From: Bacteroidota bacterium
GTDB lineage: Bacteria; Bacteroidota; Bacteroidia; Chitinophagales; Chitinophagaceae
Direction: 5' to 3'
DNA length: 64,000 nt
Assembly (NCBI GenBank): GCA_947453145.1
Contig: CANGFA010000001.1
Span: forward strand, 1-64,000
A program made the translations under genes and the position numbers. Position 1 is the stretch's first letter. Each line of letters starts with the position of its first letter. The notes below the pieces were generated by a model. The model was not told the origin of the DNA, did no database searches, and saw only the letters and a program-made list of their open reading frames with translations. Below are positions 7,178-15,823 of the stretch, piece by piece.

Positions 7178-9610
7178 TTAATTTACTGTTTTAATATCTT
7201 CTAACTTTCCATTCATTAAAACTTTTGCACTAGCTTGAGTAGGTGATTTTATTTTAACGGTTTTTACTTTCCCGTCTGTCCAAGTCATATCAATTTCATA
7301 ATTACCAACTGCTTTTAATCCTCTTACCTCTCCGCTAGCCCATGCTTTAGGCAATGCAGGTAGTAATTGGATATACTCGGTATTGGACTGCATTAACATT
7401 TCGGCAACCGCTGCTGCACCGCCAAAATTACCATCAATTTGAAAGGGCGGATGCGCATCTAATAAATTAGGATAAGTGCCTCCGCCGTTTTCATTTTTCT
7501 CTCTTATTTCATCTGGCGCTACATAATGCAAAAGTTCGCGATACATTTTATAAGCATGTTCTCCGTCTTTTAATCTTGCCCATAAATTAATACGCCATCC
7601 TTTGGACCATCCTGTGGTCTCGTCTCCTTTTATTTCTAAAGTCTTTTTGGCTGCATTGGCTAAAGCTGGTGTTTTGTCAACTGTAATATGGTTGCCTGGA
7701 AATAAACCAAACAAATGTGTTTGGTGTCTATGTTTTGGATCAACATCCTCCCAATCATAATACCATTCTTGCAGGTTTCCTTTTTTGCCAACCTGATAAG
7801 GATGTAAATTTTTTAAAGCATCGTTTATTTTAACAGCAAAATCATTGTCATTGTTTAATATTTTTTGTGCAGCTACAACATTCATAAATAATTCACGTAT
7901 CATAGCTAAGTCAGCGGTGGCTCCAAACAAAGTTGCACCCTGATAACCCGTTGGAGTTTTATACATATTTTCGGGTGAGGTGGAAGGCGAAGTAATATAA
8001 TTTCCACTAGTATCTTTGACCAACCAAGCCAAACAAAATTCTGCAGCACCTCGCATTAAGGGATAACCCTGCTTTTCTAAAAACAATTTATCGTTGGTAT
8101 ATAAATAATGCTGCCACAAATGCGTACTGGCCCAGGTGCCACCCATGGCCCAATTCGCCCAAACCGGATCCCCATTCCCAAAATTGCCTACCGGATTAGA
8201 CATGGCCCATATATCCGAGTTATGATGCGTTACCCACCCTGGCATATTATAAAAGGTCTTTGCGGTTGTTTTTCCTGTTACCGATAAATTATGAATGAAT
8301 TGTAAAAAAGGCAAATGCATTTCTGATAAATTGGTGTTCTCCGCCAACCAATAATTTTCCTCTGCATTTATATTCATCGTGTAATTACTAGACCAAGGTG
8401 GTTGTAAATATGGATTCCATAATCCTTGTAAATTAGCAGGCACCGCAGTTGTTCGAGAACTGCTAATTAATAAATAACGTCCATACTGAAAATATAAGGT
8501 TTCCAAATAAGGATCTGCAAGTCCTTTTGCATAACGCATTAATCTCTGGTCAGTTGGTAAATTAACGGAATCCTTATTCGCTAATTTTAATTGTACTCTA
8601 TTGTAAAAATTTTGATAGTCCTTTATATGTCTTTTTTTAATTTCATTCCAACCTAAAGCAACGGCGCTGTTTAATTGGGTAATAGCAAGGTTGTTATTAT
8701 TTATCCCATTGGTTACCGGGTCTTTATCAAATCCGTTAAAACTAGTAGCTATAGAAACATAAATAGTTGCTTCATTCGCATCTGTTAAGCTAATAGTAGA
8801 ATCGGTATTGGTAATTTTACCTGTTGCGCTTTCAATTTTTATAAGCGTAGAGAACTTGGTCCCTTTTTTATTTTCAAACACCACGGAGTTGCTCTTTTTC
8901 TGCAAATACACTGGATCGGCTTTATACGGTGCCGCACCTTGTATATTTATTCCGTTTTTGCTAACTATTTTTTCAAATTTAAGTTGAGATTCAAAACGCA
9001 ATGAAAAAGATAAAGCACCTACTTTTTTACTGGTCAAATGAATAGCTACTATTTTATCTGGATTTGAAACCAAATATTCTCTTTCTATCACGTTATTGTT
9101 TGAAGTGGTCTTCACTTTTGCAATGGCTTTGTCAATATCCAACTCTCTATAATAATCATTGATATAAGGATCGTCGATCACCTCCAAATACATAGTGCCC
9201 AAGGGTGCATAGGATTCAGAAAATTTACCCTGCATTTTTTTTATCGATTGATCTGCCTTCTTAAAATTGTTTTCTTGCAATGCCTTTCTTACATCTGGTA
9301 AATGTTTATATGCCTGTGGATTCATATTCGCATTCACGGGTTCACCTGACCAAAGTGTTAAATCATTTAATTGAATTTTATCTATCGAAATACCTCCAAA
9401 TACGGTCGCACCCTGCGTTCCATTACCTAGGAGCATTGCTTCCTCAAAATACCTTGCAGGATTTTCATACCAAAGCTTTAGTGGCATTTGAATGGGTGTG
9501 TTGATAGGAGCAGCGGTCGTTACAGGACTTAGTTTTTTAACACCTTTTTTTTGAGCATTCAATAACAATGGCAATAGTGCAGTAAAAAGAATCAACGTTT
9601 TCTTTAGCAT
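7178..9610 (-). CDS. Glycoside hydrolase family 95 (alpha-L-fucosidase)
   Basis: An exported, probably periplasmic, inverting exo-glycosidase; family members release alpha-1,2-linked L-fucose, and some act on alpha-L-galactosides. The 810 residues match GH95. A signal peptide ends near 'LLLNAQ'. The domain opens with 'LWYENPARYFEEAMLLGNG' and shows the conserved 'MNINAEENYWLAE' (paired Asn), 'TSPSTSPENM' (catalytic Glu) and 'HPPFQIDGNFGG' (Asp) motifs, followed by a C-terminal beta domain. No SusC/SusD pair or other fucose gene is adjacent, so this is an isolated enzyme and not part of a visible polysaccharide-utilisation locus. Confidence 0.93.
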   Translation of the reverse strand: MLKKTLILFTALLPLLLNAQKKGVKKLSPVTTAAPINTPIQMPLKLWYENPARYFEEAMLLGNGTQGATVFGGISIDKIQLNDLTLWSGEPVNANMNPQAYKHLPDVRKALQENNFKKADQSIKKMQGKFSESYAPLGTMYLEVIDDPYINDYYRELDIDKAIAKVKTTSNNNVIEREYLVSNPDKIVAIHLTSKKVGALSFSLRFESQLKFEKIVSKNGINIQGAAPYKADPVYLQKKSNSVVFENKKGTKFSTLIKIESATGKITNTDSTISLTDANEATIYVSIATSFNGFDKDPVTNGINNNNLAITQLNSAVALGWNEIKKRHIKDYQNFYNRVQLKLANKDSVNLPTDQRLMRYAKGLADPYLETLYFQYGRYLLISSSRTTAVPANLQGLWNPYLQPPWSSNYTMNINAEENYWLAENTNLSEMHLPFLQFIHNLSVTGKTTAKTFYNMPGWVTHHNSDIWAMSNPVGNFGNGDPVWANWAMGGTWASTHLWQHYLYTNDKLFLEKQGYPLMRGAAEFCLAWLVKDTSGNYITSPSTSPENMYKTPTGYQGATLFGATADLAMIRELFMNVVAAQKILNNDNDFAVKINDALKNLHPYQVGKKGNLQEWYYDWEDVDPKHRHQTHLFGLFPGNHITVDKTPALANAAKKTLEIKGDETTGWSKGWRINLWARLKDGEHAYKMYRELLHYVAPDEIREKNENGGGTYPNLLDAHPPFQIDGNFGGAAAVAEMLMQSNTEYIQLLPALPKAWASGEVRGLKAVGNYEIDMTWTDGKVKTVKIKSPTQASAKVLMNGKLEDIKTVN

Positions 9611-9706
9611 AAATAGGATAAGCTTTTTTAAAATGCTAAAATTAAGCAGAAAATAGGCCGTTTATATATAAAATTTGCTAAATTGGTTTATAAACAATTC
9701 ATACCT

Positions 9707-10132
9707 ATGAAAATCAGTAAATACTTTGTACTATCTATTCTTATTATAGCCGTTGCTTTTTTAAGCCAGTCTTTTCAAACAGCACCTCAAAGACCTCCTA
9801 AAACATTAAAAAATATTAAAGCATTTCCTGCTTCGATGACTTACGAACAAGTAGATCATGCAATGGATAAATTTAAAGTTGACTTAGGTGTGAAATGCAA
9901 TTACTGTCATGCACAAACCAAGGAGAGTGCCCCTAAGTTAGACATGTCTAGTGATGAAAATCCCAAAAAAGAAATTGCAAGAGCAATGATTAGAATGACC
10001 ATGGAAATGAATCAAAAGTATATGTCCACTATTCCTCATGCAGACACTGCTACTATTCAAGCAATTACTTGCAACACCTGTCACAGAGGTTTATCTAAAC
10101 CAGCTGCGGAACCAATAGTGGCAGTAAAATAA
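9707..10132 (+). CDS. Di-haem c-type cytochrome (photosynthetic reaction-centre cytochrome-like)
   Basis: A periplasmic or membrane-anchored cytochrome with an N-terminal hydrophobic segment (residues about 5-25) and two CXXCH motifs, CNYCH near residue 64 and CNTCHRG near 122. The surrounding 'DLGVKCNYCHA' and 'ARAMIRMTMEMNQKY' match the small Bacteroidota/Acidobacteriota relatives of reaction-centre cytochrome c subunits; here it has no link to photosynthesis. The track begins at a TTG; I chose ATG 9707, after which the signal segment starts directly. It is divergent from GH95 and convergent with the next gene. Electron partners cannot be named. Confidence 0.85.
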   Translation: MKISKYFVLSILIIAVAFLSQSFQTAPQRPPKTLKNIKAFPASMTYEQVDHAMDKFKVDLGVKCNYCHAQTKESAPKLDMSSDENPKKEIARAMIRMTMEMNQKYMSTIPHADTATIQAITCNTCHRGLSKPAAEPIVAVK

Positions 10133-10133
10133 A

Positions 10134-10805
10134 TTAATTTAAGATTGGAGATTTGTGCAAATACTCCTTGCTTGGTGCATATACAAACATACAGGAAGCC
10201 CCTTGTATGGTTTCAATAATAGTGTTAATCTTATCATTGGGAACAGCAGGGCAACCAAGGCTTGTACCAATATATCCTTGTTGCTTTGCAATGGCTTCAC
10301 TAACATAATCGGCGCCATGTAATACAATAGCCCTTTCTAAAGCGCGATCATTAATCCCTTTTTCTAATCCTTGCAATTGAAGCGTTAAACCATGTTTACC
10401 AAAATAGGTGTTAGCGGTTAAATAAAATCCTAAGCTACTTTTAAAAGAAGCATCTTGATTGGAAAAAGTATTCGCAAAAACCGAACCCGACTTCCTACCA
10501 TGAGCTACTAAAGTTTGCAAAACCAATTGTTGATTTACCATGTCAATTACATAAAATCGATTGGCACTACTTGGTTTACTAAAGTCAATAATGGTTAAAT
10601 AACGCATATTATTAACAAGCCCCTGTTCTTTCAATTTTTCAAACCCCTTAATGGCCAATGATAGTGCCTCGCTATTTATATCAAGTGTGGTAGCTAAATT
10701 AGATACACTTTTAGGTGCTTCTGATTTAGGCAAAAGGCTATAACTACTTTTGGTTTGAACCGAAAGTAAAGTAAGGAAAATGAATAGGGTTATCTGCTTT
10801 AACAT
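10134..10805 (-). CDS. Murein L,D-transpeptidase-like protein (YkuD_2 family)
   Basis: A 223-residue exported protein. After a signal peptide and an N-terminal helical stretch, residues about 75-215 show the YkuD_2 version of the L,D-transpeptidase fold: 'VAHGRKSGSVFANTFSN', 'SSLGFYLTANTYFGKHG', 'RAIVLHGADYVSE' and the active-site Cys in 'TSLGCPAVPN'. Such enzymes cross-link or edit peptidoglycan stem peptides; activity of this subfamily is less well established than that of YcbB-type enzymes. Its stop is one base from the stop of the convergent cytochrome gene. A YcbB-type transpeptidase lies 2 kb away. Confidence 0.85.
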   Translation of the reverse strand: MLKQITLFIFLTLLSVQTKSSYSLLPKSEAPKSVSNLATTLDINSEALSLAIKGFEKLKEQGLVNNMRYLTIIDFSKPSSANRFYVIDMVNQQLVLQTLVAHGRKSGSVFANTFSNQDASFKSSLGFYLTANTYFGKHGLTLQLQGLEKGINDRALERAIVLHGADYVSEAIAKQQGYIGTSLGCPAVPNDKINTIIETIQGASCMFVYAPSKEYLHKSPILN

Positions 10806-10910
10806 AGTTTAAGGGGTGCAAAGGTACGAAAACACCACTTTTTAATATGTTAAAACAACACTATTTAATGTTAAATTTTTATAATATATTATATATCAAT
10901 AACTTATATA

Positions 10911-11750
10911 TTAATATAAATCTTTGATAATTAGCTTTCTCATTTTCATAAAGGCATTTCTGGCCTTTTCTGCCGTTTGAGGATTTCCCATTAAGGCGTT
11001 TAATTGAACAGGTAATATTTGCCAGGAAACGCCAAATTTGTCTTTTAGCCAACCGCATTGACCTTCACCTTCATGTCCACCATGGGTAAGCTGCTCCCAA
11101 TAATAGTCCACCTCCAACTGATCCTGGCATTCTACCACTAAGGAAACTGCTTCATTAAATTCAAATGCATGGTTACCGGGACCATCCATGATGGCAAATT
11201 GTGCATCAAGCATTTCAAAACTGCCAAACTTTAACTTGCCCTGTAAACTAGGATCCCCTTCCTCGTATTTTTCTATACTTAAAAGTTTAGCTTCTTTAAA
11301 AATACTTTTATAAAAATGCAAGGCTTCTTCTGCTCTTCCAAATACGGTATTCGTAAATAAGAAATTAGGGATAATTTTTTGTTCCCCCTCCTTTAACGCA
11401 CTTAAAAACAATTGCCAGGTCATTCCATATTTATCTTCCACCCATGCATACAAAGGACTCCATGGATAGGTATCCAATGCCATTAATGCTTTTCCTCCAT
11501 CCATAAATGCATGCCATAATTTTTCGATTTCATCTTTTGTTGCACATTTTACAAATAAAGAGATTGATGGATTTTTACTAAATAACGCACCCCCATTTAA
11601 CAACTTAATGGTAGTGCCTTCTATTTCAAATTTTGTGATGATTGCATTTTCGGCTTGCACCTTTGCATTTTCAAATAAGGAACAATAAAATTGCGTGGCT
11701 TCTGCAATATTGCCATTGAACCACAAACAAGGATATAAATGTTTTGACAT
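10911..11750 (-). CDS. VOC family protein, tandem PhnB-like domains
   Basis: A 279-residue cytosolic protein made of two vicinal-oxygen-chelate (glyoxalase-fold) units of the PhnB/3-demethylubiquinone methyltransferase-like type. Unit 1 (about 1-125) starts 'LYPCLWFNGNIAEATQFYCSLF' and contains 'WSPLYAWVEDKYGMTWQLFL'. Unit 2 (about 128-265) repeats this with 'FGRAEEALHFYKSIF' and 'CGWLKDKFGVSWQILPV'. Some relatives are metal-binding, others have lost the site; no reaction can be assigned. It stands alone, with a 105-base very AT-rich gap before the L,D-transpeptidase gene. Confidence 0.88.
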   Translation of the reverse strand: MSKHLYPCLWFNGNIAEATQFYCSLFENAKVQAENAIITKFEIEGTTIKLLNGGALFSKNPSISLFVKCATKDEIEKLWHAFMDGGKALMALDTYPWSPLYAWVEDKYGMTWQLFLSALKEGEQKIIPNFLFTNTVFGRAEEALHFYKSIFKEAKLLSIEKYEEGDPSLQGKLKFGSFEMLDAQFAIMDGPGNHAFEFNEAVSLVVECQDQLEVDYYWEQLTHGGHEGEGQCGWLKDKFGVSWQILPVQLNALMGNPQTAEKARNAFMKMRKLIIKDLY

Positions 11751-11953
11751 ATGTTATAGTTAAGCCAAATATAAAATATATTTAATAAATAGGCTACCTT
11801 GATAAGGATTTAAAACTACTCCAGAGAAATTCTCTTTTTGTTTACAGCATTTCTTCTCTCCTGCTTTTTTAATTACAAAGTACATGGTTAAAGAACCATA
11901 AAAAATGATGGCATATTTGCCATTGAATAGGCGAAGATAATATTCCAAATTGC

Positions 11954-12187
11954 ATGATGTCTCACAATAAGGATATAGTGATAAAGCTCGTTGGCGAAAG
12001 GGTTCGTAAATTAAGAATTGATAACCATCTCACATTAGAAAATTTGGCGTTCAAGGCAGATATGGATTACACTCAACTAAGCAGGATTGAACTTGGAAAA
12101 ATAAATACCAGTCTTTTTCAAATACATAAAATTGCTTCCGCATTGGGCATAAGTAGCTGTGAGATTTTAACTGCACTAGACAAATAA
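11954..12187 (+). CDS. XRE-family helix-turn-helix regulator
   Basis: A 77-residue DNA-binding protein, essentially a single HTH_3 (Cro/C1-type) domain. 'VGERVRKLRIDNHLTLENLAFKADMDYTQLSRIELGKINTSLFQIHKIASALGI' covers all five helices. Proteins this short usually act as dimeric repressors, often of themselves and of a neighbour. Its stop codon overlaps the next ATG (TAATG), so the two are co-translated. Start may be ATG 11954 or 11957. Confidence 0.88.
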   Translation: MMSHNKDIVIKLVGERVRKLRIDNHLTLENLAFKADMDYTQLSRIELGKINTSLFQIHKIASALGISSCEILTALDK

Positions 12188-12414
12188 TGTCAAGTAACAT
12201 AATTAAAATTAAACGACTAAATAGTGAATATGAAAACGCTTTAATTGACTTTCCGTTTCATGATAAAGTTGAAACTTGGATAAAAGATCATCACTCACTT
12301 TTTGCAGTATATACTCTTTTAATAAATGAATTGGAACTGAACAACAAGAATGCTATGGATGCTGAATTTATAATGCAGTTCCAAAAAGTTTACCTAGAAA
12401 ATAATAATAAGTAA
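12187..12414 (+). CDS. Small hypothetical protein coupled to XRE regulator
   Basis: I do not recognise this 75-residue protein. It is soluble, with no signal or membrane segment, and probably alpha-helical. Its ATG overlaps the stop of the XRE gene by one base. That arrangement suits a regulator-plus-effector pair, but no toxin or antitoxin motif is visible. It ends five bases before the convergent transpeptidase gene. Confidence 0.6.
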   Translation: MSSNIIKIKRLNSEYENALIDFPFHDKVETWIKDHHSLFAVYTLLINELELNNKNAMDAEFIMQFQKVYLENNNK

Positions 12415-12430
12415 AGAACTACTTTTTATT
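12403..12430. terminator. AT-rich terminator-like hairpin
   Basis: AATAATAAGTA and TACTTTTTATT pair at 10 of 11 positions around a 6-nt loop, overlapping both convergent stop codons. The stem is AT-rich, so it is weaker than the other terminators in the window. Confidence 0.4.
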
Positions 12431-13621
12431 ATAAATATTTTTAAAGAATTTTAAAGCGCCGGTGTTATCAAAGTCAACAAGTGAATACCATATAATTACT
12501 TGTGTTGGAATTTTTACTGTAATATACTGCGGTTTAGAATATTTTTCAGGATGCTTAAAGTCAAAGCTATCTATTTGCTTGGTATTATCTCTTAACAACC
12601 ACTTACCAATGTCAATAGGTTTTTCCAATCTTACACAACCATGACTGTAAAATCTACTTGCATTTTTAAATAATTGCTTTTCGGGAGAATCATGTAAATA
12701 AATAGCCGAAGGACTATCAAATTCTATTTTCAATAAACCTAAAGAGTTGTAGGAACCTGTCCCCTGTCTAATGGAAAAAGGAAAATTACTTTCGGAATAG
12801 CCACTCGTATTAGCAGTACTTAAATCAACTACTTTGCCTGCACCATCAATTACTGTATAATTATGTTTGGAAAAATAAGCTGGGTCGGATTTGAATTTAG
12901 GAATCATCTCATTTCTAATAATACTTCCAGGTACATGCCAATAAGGATTTAATACCACTTGTTTAACTACCGAAGACAAGGTATTGGTTTGAGTCCACGA
13001 TTTTCCTACTACTACTCGCATGGACATAATTAATTTATTACTATCATATGCATTTAAAGTAGCTGAAGGTATGTTTACTAAAATAATTTTGTTGTTTCTT
13101 TTAATTGCACTTAGCCATCTAAATTCATTGGCCGCTTTTTCAAGTAGTACTGCTTTATTATTATTTAAATGTGCTGCGTCTTTATAAAAATGCAATGAAT
13201 CTAATATCACAGCAACCTCTCTGGAGTTACTTAAAAAATATTGAGGCAGGCTTGCTAATTTATTTTGTAGAGCATATTCTTGAATCAAGCTATTCACGTC
13301 ATACGCATTCATATCAAACTTAGCGCCTTCATATTGTAATTTGGGTACGCTATTGCCATTTGCTAAATCATTAAAAAAATGATAGGCCACTTTTTGTATC
13401 AATGAATCTGCTTGTTCGCCCCCACTGATTGCTTTTTGAAAAGCATCTTCATAATCCCCTTTATTTAAGGCAAGACTTTGGGAAGATTTAATAAGACTGT
13501 CCAAAGTTTGAATACGATCCGGATAACCAACAAAGAGGGTCTTACTATTGCTATTTTCTACTTGAGCATGACTTTGTATACTTAAAGAAACTAATAGTAA
13601 TATTGTAAATATTATTCTCAT
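12419..13621 (-). CDS. L,D-transpeptidase, YcbB/LdtD-like, without peptidoglycan-binding domain
   Basis: An exported peptidoglycan cross-linking enzyme forming 3-3 links between meso-diaminopimelate residues. It has a signal peptide to 'SHAQ', an N-terminal scaffold region (about 25-170), and the YkuD catalytic domain (about 180-370) with 'VVLNPYWHVPGSIIRNEMIPK', 'IYLHDSP' and the Cys motif 'SHGCVRLEKP'. YcbB-type proteins are commonly above 500 residues; this one has 400. The peptidoglycan-binding segment that usually precedes 'NEFRWL' appears to be missing. It is divergent from the phosphodiesterase gene, with only 51 bases between starts. Confidence 0.9.
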   Translation of the reverse strand: MRIIFTILLLVSLSIQSHAQVENSNSKTLFVGYPDRIQTLDSLIKSSQSLALNKGDYEDAFQKAISGGEQADSLIQKVAYHFFNDLANGNSVPKLQYEGAKFDMNAYDVNSLIQEYALQNKLASLPQYFLSNSREVAVILDSLHFYKDAAHLNNNKAVLLEKAANEFRWLSAIKRNNKIILVNIPSATLNAYDSNKLIMSMRVVVGKSWTQTNTLSSVVKQVVLNPYWHVPGSIIRNEMIPKFKSDPAYFSKHNYTVIDGAGKVVDLSTANTSGYSESNFPFSIRQGTGSYNSLGLLKIEFDSPSAIYLHDSPEKQLFKNASRFYSHGCVRLEKPIDIGKWLLRDNTKQIDSFDFKHPEKYSKPQYITVKIPTQVIIWYSLVDFDNTGALKFFKNIYNKK

Positions 13622-13672
13622 ATGCTATCATAAAGATAAATAAATTATTTTTATGATATATTATTATTTACA

Positions 13673-14638
13673 ATGAAATTGAAAATTATTTACGCCATTT
13701 TGTTTTGTCTGGTATGTAATATTGCCAAGAGCCAAAACATTCCAAACACTACGGGCTTTAAAGTAATACCACTTGGTGTAAAAGGTGGATTGGATGAAAG
13801 TAATTTATCTGCTTACTTAGTTTCGGCTGCAGGAAGTAATAATTATATATGCCTTGATGCAGGCACTTTGTATGCTGGCTTACAAAAATCATTAGAAAAT
13901 CATTTATTTGCAGAATCAAATGCTAATGAAATTCAAAAGAAATATATAAAAGCGTATTTTATATCTCACGGACATTTAGATCATTTAGCTGGCCTAATTT
14001 TAAATTCACCCAATGATATTGCTAAACCTTTATATGCATTTCCATCGGTGATTGAGATATTAAAGAACAATTATTTTACCTGGAAAAGTTGGGCCAATTT
14101 TGCAAGCGAGGGAGATAAACCCGTTTTAAATAAATACCAATATCAAAATTTAGAAAATCAAAAGGAAATTGAAATTCCAGGTACTTCTTTACAGGTAACT
14201 GCCTATTCATTAAGTCATGTGAATCCCTATGAAAGTAGTGCTTTTTTAGTGCGCAACAACCAAGACTATTTATTATACTTGGGTGATACTGGCGCTGATA
14301 CAGTAGAGCTTTCCAATAAACTATCCATGCTTTGGAAAGCTATGGCACCACTGGTTATTAGCAAACAGCTTAAAGGTATTTTTATAGAGGTTTCTTTTGA
14401 TAATAGTGTTGCAGATAAGTCGCTTTTTGGGCATTTAAATCCCAAGTTATTAATGATGGAATTAAATAAATTAGACAATTTAGCAAAAGGAACACTTAAA
14501 AATGTCTCTATAGCTGTTACACATATTAAGCCCTGCGATAATTGTAGTGAAAATATTAAAAAACAAATTGCAGCAGCAAATAACTTGGGCCTTACTATTA
14601 TTTATCCTGAACAAGCTGTACCGCTATTGTTAAAATAG
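13673..14638 (+). CDS. Class II 3',5'-cyclic-nucleotide phosphodiesterase (CpdP-like)
   Basis: An exported metallo-hydrolase of the class II cyclic-nucleotide phosphodiesterase family (metallo-beta-lactamase fold). A signal peptide ends around 'NIAKSQ'. The zinc motif is 'SHGHLDHLAG' near residue 105; 'LYLGDTGAD' around 205 and 'VTHIKP' near 283 supply the remaining expected ligands. Family members hydrolyse cAMP and/or cGMP. Export suggests it acts on periplasmic or environmental cyclic nucleotides as a phosphate or nucleoside source, not in signalling; that is inference. The neighbours do not give a pathway. Confidence 0.85.
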   Translation: MKLKIIYAILFCLVCNIAKSQNIPNTTGFKVIPLGVKGGLDESNLSAYLVSAAGSNNYICLDAGTLYAGLQKSLENHLFAESNANEIQKKYIKAYFISHGHLDHLAGLILNSPNDIAKPLYAFPSVIEILKNNYFTWKSWANFASEGDKPVLNKYQYQNLENQKEIEIPGTSLQVTAYSLSHVNPYESSAFLVRNNQDYLLYLGDTGADTVELSNKLSMLWKAMAPLVISKQLKGIFIEVSFDNSVADKSLFGHLNPKLLMMELNKLDNLAKGTLKNVSIAVTHIKPCDNCSENIKKQIAAANNLGLTIIYPEQAVPLLLK

Positions 14639-14733
14639 GGATAAAATATTTTACCGCTCCACATATTTATACTAAATGAATTGTTTAATTATTTAAATTG
14701 AGTATACGATTGTAAAACTTAAATTAAATAAAA

Positions 14734-15741
14734 ATGTCAAGTTCAAAAAATTCAATGCACTCACGACGTGCATTTTTATACCAAAGTTCCTTAGCTGGAT
14801 TAGGAATGTTTTTTGTGGGAAAGTCCGCCTTAGCAAATGCAGCTGATTTTTCAACAAGTTCCTATGGGAAAATAAATGGAGTAACTATTGGAGCCATTAC
14901 CTACTCTTTTAGAAGTTTACCAGGAAGCGCAACACAAATTCTACAATATTGTGTAGACGCCAATATTACGGAAATTGAATTAATGGGCGATGCCATTGAG
15001 GAATACGCAGGAGCGCCAACTAATCCAGTTCCTTGGATACCAGGCAAAAAAATGGAGTGGACAGACGAAGTTAGAGGCAAGCTAAAAGACTATGGTATTG
15101 TACTTGCAAAGTGGAGAGAAACGGTTCCAATGGATAAATTTAAAGAGATTAAAAAAATGTATAATAAAGCAGGAGTAAGTATTTATGCTTTTAAACCCAA
15201 TGCGTTAAACCCCAATAATACCGATGGAGAAATTGAATTTGCATTAAAAGCAGCAAAAGCCTTGGGTGCAAAATCGGTTACGGTAGAACTTCCAACCGAT
15301 GTTAAACATGCTAAACGTCTTGGAGATTTAGGACAAAAACACGGAATTTATATTGGTTATCATGCTCACACCCAAGCAACAGATACCGCATGGGACATGG
15401 CACTGAGTCAATCTCCTTTTAATTCAATGAATTTAGATTGCGGTCATTATATTGCTGCAGGAGGTGCTAATACAAAGGAAACATTACTTGCATTAATTGA
15501 AAGCAAACATGATCGTATCACAAGTATGCATATTAAGGATAGACAAAATAAAGAGCGGGGAGGAAATAATATGGCGTGGGGGAAAGGAGATACCCCTTTA
15601 AAAGAAATTCTCACTTTATTAAAAGAAAAAAAATATGCAATCCCTGCTACAATTGAATTAGAATATGATGTGCCCGCAAATTCAGATCCTATAAAGGAAG
15701 TAAAAATATGTATGGAATATGCAAAAGCTATTTTAAGCTAG
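14734..15741 (+). CDS. Secreted sugar phosphate isomerase/epimerase-like TIM-barrel protein
   Basis: A 335-residue xylose-isomerase-like TIM barrel with an N-terminal Tat-like signal ('SRRAFLYQSSLAGLGMF'). The barrel shows 'GAITYSFRSLPG', 'ITEIELMGDAIEEYAG', 'YIGYHAHTQATD', 'MNLDCGHYIAAGG' and 'ITSMHIKDRQNKERGG', the metal-binding Glu/His/Asp pattern of the family. Such exported versions are abundant in Bacteroidota and are often linked to oxidation or isomerisation of unusual sugars, for example 3-keto sugars. No specific substrate can be assigned. A paralogue lies at 49324. Confidence 0.85.
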   Translation: MSSSKNSMHSRRAFLYQSSLAGLGMFFVGKSALANAADFSTSSYGKINGVTIGAITYSFRSLPGSATQILQYCVDANITEIELMGDAIEEYAGAPTNPVPWIPGKKMEWTDEVRGKLKDYGIVLAKWRETVPMDKFKEIKKMYNKAGVSIYAFKPNALNPNNTDGEIEFALKAAKALGAKSVTVELPTDVKHAKRLGDLGQKHGIYIGYHAHTQATDTAWDMALSQSPFNSMNLDCGHYIAAGGANTKETLLALIESKHDRITSMHIKDRQNKERGGNNMAWGKGDTPLKEILTLLKEKKYAIPATIELEYDVPANSDPIKEVKICMEYAKAILS

Positions 15742-15796
15742 TACCTTAAGTACTTGGGTTCATGAATAATGCATCATCAACCAATCAATTTTATAG

Positions 15797-15823
15797 CGCC
15801 AAGTATCCTTACTTGGCGTTTTT
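15797..15823 (+). terminator. Rho-independent terminator
   Basis: CGCCAAGTA and TACTTGGCG form a 9-bp stem with a TCCT loop, followed by TTTTT. It ends the isomerase gene; the 3' end of the convergent permease gene runs into it. Confidence 0.85.

Noticed and set aside
11760-11948. 62-codon minus-strand ORF filling the gap upstream of the XRE gene
   Set aside because: It would occupy nearly all of the XRE promoter region, starts only 5 bases from the divergent gene, and has no recognisable features. It is probably chance in AT-rich DNA, though a small real gene is not excluded.
14734-15741. Assigning the isomerase-like gene to the adjacent D-amino-acid operon
   Set aside because: It is on the opposite strand and separated by a terminator, so there is no operon evidence.
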